From: Heliocybe sulcata
Taxonomy: Eukaryota > Basidiomycota > Agaricomycetes > Gloeophyllales > Gloeophyllaceae
Reading direction: 5' to 3'
Length of the DNA: 38,604 bases
Assembly (NCBI GenBank): GCA_004369045.1
Contig: ML213508.1
Coordinates: 1 to 38,604, forward strand
Shown here: positions 33,155-38,604 of the stretch, in pieces
Numbering within the stretch: position 1 is the stretch's first letter
Layout: each line of letters starts with the position of its first letter
Made by a program: the position numbers and the translations under genes
Notes under the pieces: model-generated
What the model saw: only the letters and a program-made list of their open reading frames with translations
Databases searched by the model: none
Told to the model about the DNA's origin: nothing

Positions 33155-34260
33155 GATGAAGGAACGGCTATGGTCAGGTAAGAGTTGTTGGCGACTAGGA
33201 TGCAAACACGGACGTGATAGACGTGGCAGCCAAATAGTCACAAATACATTGCCACGTCGGTTGCAGATAAGATTACGGTAAATCCCGACCTCTGCCATGC
33301 TCCTCCACCTCAACGCGAGACATTTCGTCTACCAATACCACCTCTCTCACTCGCTCTACATAAAGCATCAGGGTGAATCCAGTTTGTGCAGGTGCCTGCT
33401 TACGGGGCGGATTATCAACCCTCTCGGCCTCGCCTCTCTCACCTCGCTGCGACCACGTTTCCGTCTCTCCCCGCTCCTGTGCCTCTATCTCCCTCCGTAC
33501 ACGATCGCGTACAGCAGGGTCAGTTCGGCGGCCTCGGCTAGTTGAAATTTCTTTGTTTCTTGTGTAGTGGGTGTGCTGGTAAGAGGATGGACGAGACGTT
33601 CGCGACTATATATGCGCCTATAATGCTCCACGACTAGGTACGTCACTTTCCTGGAGCTATTTCTAAGCTAGCGCTACCAATATCCTCATCACAGCGACTC
33701 CCGCTAGTCCTGATATATTATTAGGAGCCGAGCATGAAAGACGGATGCCTGCTTACTTGGTCGACCCAGCCTCGTTCAGCATCTCGACATGACAGAACCC
33801 ACCCCTTGCCCATCCGTGGTCGTGGTGGGTGTAGTCATACCTTACATGCGACCATGCACAATTAGAGACTTTTCAAAGGTCGGAGACATGGATGAGGAAT
33901 CCGTCTCTAGCCTCCTGTCCGACTGCTCGTGGATGCTGAGGCCTGAGGAGACGGAGCTGGGATGTCTGTTGGCGGGTTTATCAGTCTATCAGGTATTTCG
34001 GGAGTCGAATTCTGCTGGGATTATACGCTGTCCGCGATGGTGACGGCCTCGGTCGCATGATGAATAATATAGCCGTAAACTCTAGACACGGATGAAGCGT
34101 TGGCAAAGAGAGCTGCAGCTGAAACCGGTGTCTCGTGGCGGGTGCGAAGCCAGAGAGTAGTCCCGCTTGCTAGGGCATCACAGACTGTATGCTGGCTTTG
34201 GCCGATACATAGTTTGATGAGGGAAGATTAAGGTGTCTGTAGCTGCAAAACGCCGCACAT
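33155..34260. other. Intergenic between SEC61 and FunK1-C
   Basis: It holds the SEC61 promoter (pyrimidine-rich stretch near 33360-33500) and spacer. From about 33965 the sequence resembles 37390-37620 upstream of copy D (shared TAGTCTAYCAGGTATTT and AATATAGCYGTAAACT), so the duplicated FunK1 unit includes this spacer. An 84-codon frame at 33789-34043 has no known domain. Confidence 0.5.
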
Positions 34261-34281
34261 GTCTCGTTACGCGGTCACGTG
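34261..34281 (+). promoter_or_regulatory. Shared FunK1 upstream block (copy C)
   Basis: The block ends in GTTACGCGGTCACGTG, 155 bp upstream of the copy C start codon. The same sequence occurs upstream of copy D, and near-copies occur upstream of B and P2. A second shared element, GTGACCGTGAC then GCTGATTTGGCG, lies 60-90 bp further downstream. It is probably a promoter element (inference from conservation). Confidence 0.5.
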
Positions 34282-34436
34282 CTCGCCAGACACGGAAAAC
34301 CACGCAGCGCCGACGAGACAGGCACGTGCTGGTGACCGTGACTACACTCCTGCTGATTTGGCGTGCGAGGACAGCGTCTCGACCGTGTACGTGCCACGCG
34401 AGACGAAACCATCAGCTTCGATACACGCAAAGCAAT

Positions 34437-37116
34437 ATGTCGCAACCTACCTCATCGACGACAACAAGCAGCTGCATGTCGTGGACAAGCTCGTCTGCTT
34501 CCTCATCATTGTGTAATGTACGCGCACATCCCTTGCTCGCTGATGCACACTGACAATTACTTCTCGCTATACATCTCCTGCTACGACTATTGGATCTGCA
34601 CGCTGTCAATATAACGCTGGTTCGGACCGTTTCACCGACGTGCGGTCGTTCTGCTGCCACGGCCCCTGACTGGATCGGCGGCGAATCCGTGGACGTCCCA
34701 CCGACTGCACGCAATTGCAATTCCAATCCAACTATCCCTCACACATCGCATGCCGCCAACATGCTCGCAACGCCCAAACCGGCGAATACAAAACCTCACC
34801 CTATGTCAGCCCCAACGACGGAAGCGGAACTTAGACGGGCACGCTGGGACGGGACCTGTCCTGCACGCAGCCGGACCATTCGGGGTGCATCAGTTCCTTG
34901 ATCTGTGCTTCCCTGGTACAGACCGTACTTGTCTTGGGTCGACTTTCACCGGCGAGTTCCAGACGCTATGGGGAGAGGTAGACAAGGCGTGCGAACGCAA
35001 GAGTGAAGAGCTTATGTATCCACCTATGGTACGTCGTTCCCGAACCACTCTACGAGGTCGTTCATGTAAGGTTAATTTGACGTGTCATATCTGGTAGAGA
35101 ACAGCGCTTCAGTACGCGTGTGACGTCCTAGCAGACATGAAGCTGCCCGCGTTTCGCGTCGACTACGCGAGTCAGCAAAGGCTCACCGGTGAAGCCCCAG
35201 TAGGCCCGGGTCTTGCATTGCAGCTCAAGGACTCCTCCGAAATGCACTGGACGCGCGCGCTCGTCACCGTGGAAGCCAAGCCTGACGTGGAGCAAGACCC
35301 ATTCAAGCACGACAAGGCTGAGCCGAGCAGCTTTATAACCTGGAACCACTTCTGCGAGTCCAGCGCTCTCGTGCTCAGAGCGCGTCCTCGGTGTTACCTC
35401 CTTGGGTTAGGAGCGTATGGAGATACCCTGCGGTTCTGGCGATGTGATCAGTCTTCGGTCATGTTTACCGAGGCGTTCGAGTACATGGCGCAGCCTGAGC
35501 TCGTTCTCGAGTTTCTGTACGCGTCCTCCGTGTTTTCCGGCGGGACCATGGGGCTGGATACAACTGTGGCACCAGGGGCATACGATGTTGGCGACTTGGA
35601 GATACTGGCGTCGTCTTGTCGCTTTGCGTCGGCTTCTGGTATTCTCGGAAAGAACATGAACCTGCGTGCCGTCGATCTGCTCTCGGAGAGCGCTGTGATC
35701 TCCGTGCCTATGTGCGATGTCGACGATCGCCTCTCTGGAAACTACAGCCCAGGAGGCGATGTTCAGGTTGTGCCAAACACTGCCAAGTCTGGTGCATCGG
35801 AGGAGGAGACAGTCGAGCGATATATCAGCGTTGGTCCTGCGCTGTTCACGTCTCCGTCCCTTTTCGGCCGTGGCACGCGGACATGGCTCGCGGTTCGAGC
35901 CTCTGTGCTAAACTCTGAACGAGGAAGGGTTGAATTGGCTGACTTTGTGGTGATCAAGGAGACCTGGCGCCACGCAGACCGTTTGCCAGAAAGCGCCATT
36001 TACGCTAAAGTTCACGCCGCTGGGCCGGTGTTTGGTGTGGCGCGTGCTCGCCGTGGAGTGGACCTGGACAAGGGAGAGCCACAGTCCACGCACCTCACCT
36101 GGGCAGAGCGGTTGAACAAATTTTATGGGAAAGAGCAGTATTCTCTTCGCATTCACCAGCGTATCGTTATAGAGTCTATCGGCATCCCTCTATCCCAATT
36201 CCGGTCTTCGCGCGAGCTGGTTGAAGCGACTAGGGATGCCATGAAAGGGGAGTAGAATACAACGACCCCCCTCCTATCTGCTGACGAGATGTCACCGTGA
36301 TCTAGGACATCAGTACCTGTTTGAAAAATTTCAGATCCTGCACCGTGACATCAGCGTGAACAACATTATGATCAGTGCGGATCCTCAAGCTGAGGGCGGC
36401 GCAAAAGGGTTCTTAATCGATCTTGAATATGCCGCCTTCCTCCAGGACAGGCGTTCTACGTCTACCCTTCGAGAAATGACGGTATGTGCGCTTTCGAGTC
36501 CGCTCAAATCTATGACCTTATAGGCAACTAGGGCACTGTATACTTCATGGCTCTCGAGCGCCAAGATTCAGACTATTCGGGGAAACACAAAGCGTACCAT
36601 GACCTCGAATCGTTCTACTGGTCCCTCGTCTACACTACCGTCCGCTATACTGTCACGAACGACGGTGCGCGATCCTGCAACGGCATCTTCACCCACCGCA
36701 ACTCGAAATCCGGCTTTCTCGCTGACGGCCGAAGGCAGCTGGTGGTATTGGACAACCCGCGCTTGACGGCCTGCATTCGATCCTTCGGCCGAGTAGCGTC
36801 CAAGAGCCATCATGCGCGCAAGTATATGACGCACGCGTCTGCCATCAAGACTCTGGATGACGAGCTAGTCAAGTCGGGGTGGCCGGAGAATGATCCGGCA
36901 CTCCCGCTCGAGTCGCTGGAAACGTCTTCCAATGAGGATTTAGGGGGCAGTCGTCGACTTACAGCCCTCATGCGTGCTTCGAAAGAGATGCAGAGATTGA
37001 AGATGATGCGCCAGGCAGTGCTGAAGCGGAAAGCTGAAGACGAGGATGGGAATGAACAGACCGGAGAAGTAGCATTGGGAGAGCCTTCTGCTAGCAAACG
37101 CTCTCGTCAGCAGTAA
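34437..37116 (+). CDS. FunK1-family protein (copy C), splice donor defect
   Basis: FunK1 kinase-like gene, divergent partner of copy B. Model: exons 34437-34517, 34810-35028, 35098-36247, 36306-36481, 36532-37116, giving 736 residues in one frame. It starts MSQPTSSTTTSSCMS and carries HAAGPF, FPGTDR, RPRCYLLG, VLEFLYASS, FGRGTRTW, VVIKETW, HRDISVNNIMI, IDLEYA, DLESFYWSLVYTTVRYT and a basic tail ending SKRSRQQ. As in copy B, the donor after 36247 reads GG (GGGGAGTAG) instead of GT, so unspliced mRNA would stop at 36255, before the catalytic loop. All other junctions are GT-AG. Outside the identical arm, the last exon differs clearly from copy B and remains open, suggesting constraint or recent inactivation. 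The first intron boundary is uncertain. Confidence 0.7.
34969..36411 (+). repeat. Inverted repeat, right arm (1,443 bp)
   Basis: Reverse-complement copy of 27363-28805, covering the end of exon 2, all of exon 3, an intron and half of exon 4 of copy C. The spacer between the arms is 6,163 bp and contains the 5' ends of both genes, pseudogene P2 and SEC61. Confidence 0.93.
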
Positions 37117-37615
37117 GTTCAACATGCATAGATGCCTGGCTACACTTCACATGGTACACGAGGCTGTTTTGTGACTGGCCAAAAATAGCTTTCCAAATAC
37201 CTGAAATATTTGACAGCGGGAGGGGAGACTGAAGGCCGGACCTACAGCAAATATAAATCCGTTCAAGTGACCAATACTTGCTCAATACCTTGGATTCCGA
37301 GGAATATTCGAGGATTTCGAGCTATGTAAACTCTAAACCGACACTGAAGTAAATTCCCTTAATAATAGAGGTGGGATGTGTCTGGGCAGCATTGATTAGT
37401 CTACCAGGTATTTTGAGAGTGGAGAGGACTAGAATTACGCAGGCATCTATGCGCTTACCGCGAACCCGAATATAGCTGTAAACTGTAGGCTCGCAGGTCT
37501 AAGCGGGGTAAAGGTGTGCCGTGTGTGTTCAATGCCAGGTGCTGGCGCTTGACTGACACACGTACTTCTACGAGTATTGTTGCGATGGAAGATTGATCTG
37601 TCCGAGGCTGCACGC
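37117..37615. other. Intergenic, copy C 3' end and duplicated spacer
   Basis: The copy C 3' UTR, then sequence from about 37390 related to the spacer upstream of copy C. No gene. The start of copy D lies about 3.92 kb after the start of copy C, which gives the size of the tandem unit including the later insertion in the D promoter. Confidence 0.5.
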
Positions 37616-37636
37616 GTCTCGTTACGCGGTCACGTG
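37616..37636 (+). promoter_or_regulatory. Shared FunK1 upstream block (copy D)
   Basis: Identical to the block at 34261-34281, including GTTACGCGGTCACGTG. Here it ends 723 bp before the start codon rather than 155 bp because a foldback-like element separates it from the gene. Confidence 0.5.
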
Positions 37637-37699
37637 CCCTTTAGATCGCGGCACGGTACCACGCACGTGAAATAATCGTGACCGTGTTGCCGCTGATCT

Positions 37700-38290
37700 T
37701 GGCGCCATACCGTCATCAGGAAACCGGGATTTCTCCGCCTGGAGACGGCGTCTCCACGGCACCATCCGGCCCGAGATGGGGACGCCCTCTCCGGATGGAG
37801 ACACCTTCTCCAGATGGAGACCGCTCTTACCTCCAATGCTAAGTCTCGAGAGCGTCAATATAGCGGGCATTATTCGGTGTGCTCTAAGAAGAATCTGTGG
37901 TATATATACGTGTTCTGAAAACAAAATTACTGCAAAAGATTGCTTTGTTCATGTCATGCACACCAATAATGCCGAGAACTTGTACTTACAGGGTACCCAA
38001 GCCTTTGTAAGACCCGGAATTTATCTAGGACCTGTTTCAATGTCTATTTTATGTACATCTGGATTGTATGGGCCACCTCCAGGACCCCTCCGAGCCCTAC
38101 TCAGTCCGCATAGACTCGGGACAGGTCCCGCCACGGCCACGTGCTGTCTCCATCTGGCTCCATCTGGAGAGACACGTCCCCATCTAGGCCGCGCCGGAGA
38201 TGGCCATTTCCATAATAAGGGGGTACCTCTCCATCACTCCATCCAACCATCTGGCGCCATATGACTCGGCTGGAAATTTCCGAGCTTCCT
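37700..38290. mobile_element. Foldback/MITE-like insertion in copy D promoter
   Basis: Relative to copy C, about 570-590 bp interrupt the promoter after CTGATCTTGGCG; homology resumes at CTCGACCGCGCACGTACC near 38304. The insert has imperfect inverted arms: GAGATGGGGACGcc...TCTCCAGATGGAG at 37773-37822 matches the reverse complement of 38144-38188, and GGCGCC occurs near both outer ends (about 37702 and 38251). ATGGAGA is repeated many times. There is no transposase frame, so it would be nonautonomous. Exact ends and a target-site duplication could not be fixed. Confidence 0.5.
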
Positions 38291-38359
38291 GATGGTGCTC
38301 TCGACCGCGCACGTACCGCTCCAGGCGATAACCATCACCTTCGATAGACGCCGAGCAAC

Positions 38360-38604
38360 ATGTCGCAACAGGCCATATCGATGACAGCAAGCAGCAGCAC
38401 GTCGTGTACAAGCTCGTCTGCTTCCTCGTCGTCGTGCGAGGCAGGCGTACCCACCTTTGCTCTATGATGCACGCTGACCATAACTTCTCGCGCTCCGTCT
38501 CCTGCTACGTGTGACGCTAGCTGACTAAGCAGGTGGCGGCACACGCAGATTCAAACAGAGGAGACGGTTTTCAGAACAGTGAGATATTGAGAGACAAGCT
38601 AAGC
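38360..38604 (+). CDS. FunK1-family gene, 5' end only (copy D)
   Basis: From ATG at 38360 the first exon matches the other copies: MSQQAISMTASSSTSCTSSS, then SASSSSC. In copies A-C the exon ends right after 27 codons with GTACGC or GTATGA. Here the site reads GAGGCAGGCGTACC, so the donor is changed or shifted, and the frame closes at TGA near 38468 if unspliced. The homologous spacer (CTGACCATAACTTC then TCCGTCTCCTGCTAC) follows before the window ends. Whether D is intact cannot be judged from this window. Confidence 0.45.

Noticed and set aside
1-38604. CRISPR array, bacterial operon, rRNA or tRNA genes
   Set aside because: No regular spaced repeats, rRNA-like blocks or convincing tRNA cloverleaf were seen. 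The intron-rich genes are eukaryotic.

Overview
This window reads as one end of a chromosome from a filamentous basidiomycete, most likely an Agaricomycete (inference). It opens with a CCCTAA-type telomere tract. Its genes carry many short (47-60 nt) GT-AG introns, and it holds several genes of the fungal FunK1 kinase-like family plus a DUF6593-type protein, both typical of mushroom-forming fungi. No species can be named from sequence alone.

Layout. 1-65 telomere. 66-2880 subtelomeric DNA: GGGTGC-rich repeats of about 222 bp in two blocks exactly 2,246 bp apart, enclosing exon-like modules on the minus strand. 3491-8211 three minus-strand metabolic or stress genes: a zinc alcohol dehydrogenase, a Mn superoxide dismutase without an obvious mitochondrial leader, and a short-chain dehydrogenase with an apparent 2-nt frameshift. 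9779-12387 FunK1-A (plus), intact. 12983-14793 a seven-exon TDT/SLAC1-type anion transporter (minus). 17517-18206 a DUF6593-type protein (minus). 18207-22265 about 4 kb without a recognised gene, with one weak candidate reading frame at its end. 22266-25240 a complete 13-exon ATG7 (minus).

25579-38604 is a FunK1 cluster built around SEC61. On the minus strand lie pseudogene P1, FunK1-B and pseudogene P2, then SEC61 alpha (31122-33154). On the plus strand lie FunK1-C and the 5' end of a further copy, D, that runs off the window. B and C face away from each other and share a 1,443-bp inverted repeat that looks identical (27363-28805 and 34969-36411), while both flanks are diverged. This pattern suggests gene conversion. 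Both carry the same GT-to-GG change at one splice donor. The copies also share a serine-rich first exon and an upstream block containing GCGGTCACGTG.

How the genes work together: SEC61 and ATG7 are conserved housekeeping genes (ER protein translocation, autophagy) lying unusually near a telomere among fast-changing FunK1 copies. The genes do not form an obvious pathway or metabolic cluster. The main biological interest is the FunK1 array: duplication, decay, inverted identical arms that could flip the SEC61 segment and exchange FunK1 promoters, and a foldback element inserted in the D promoter.
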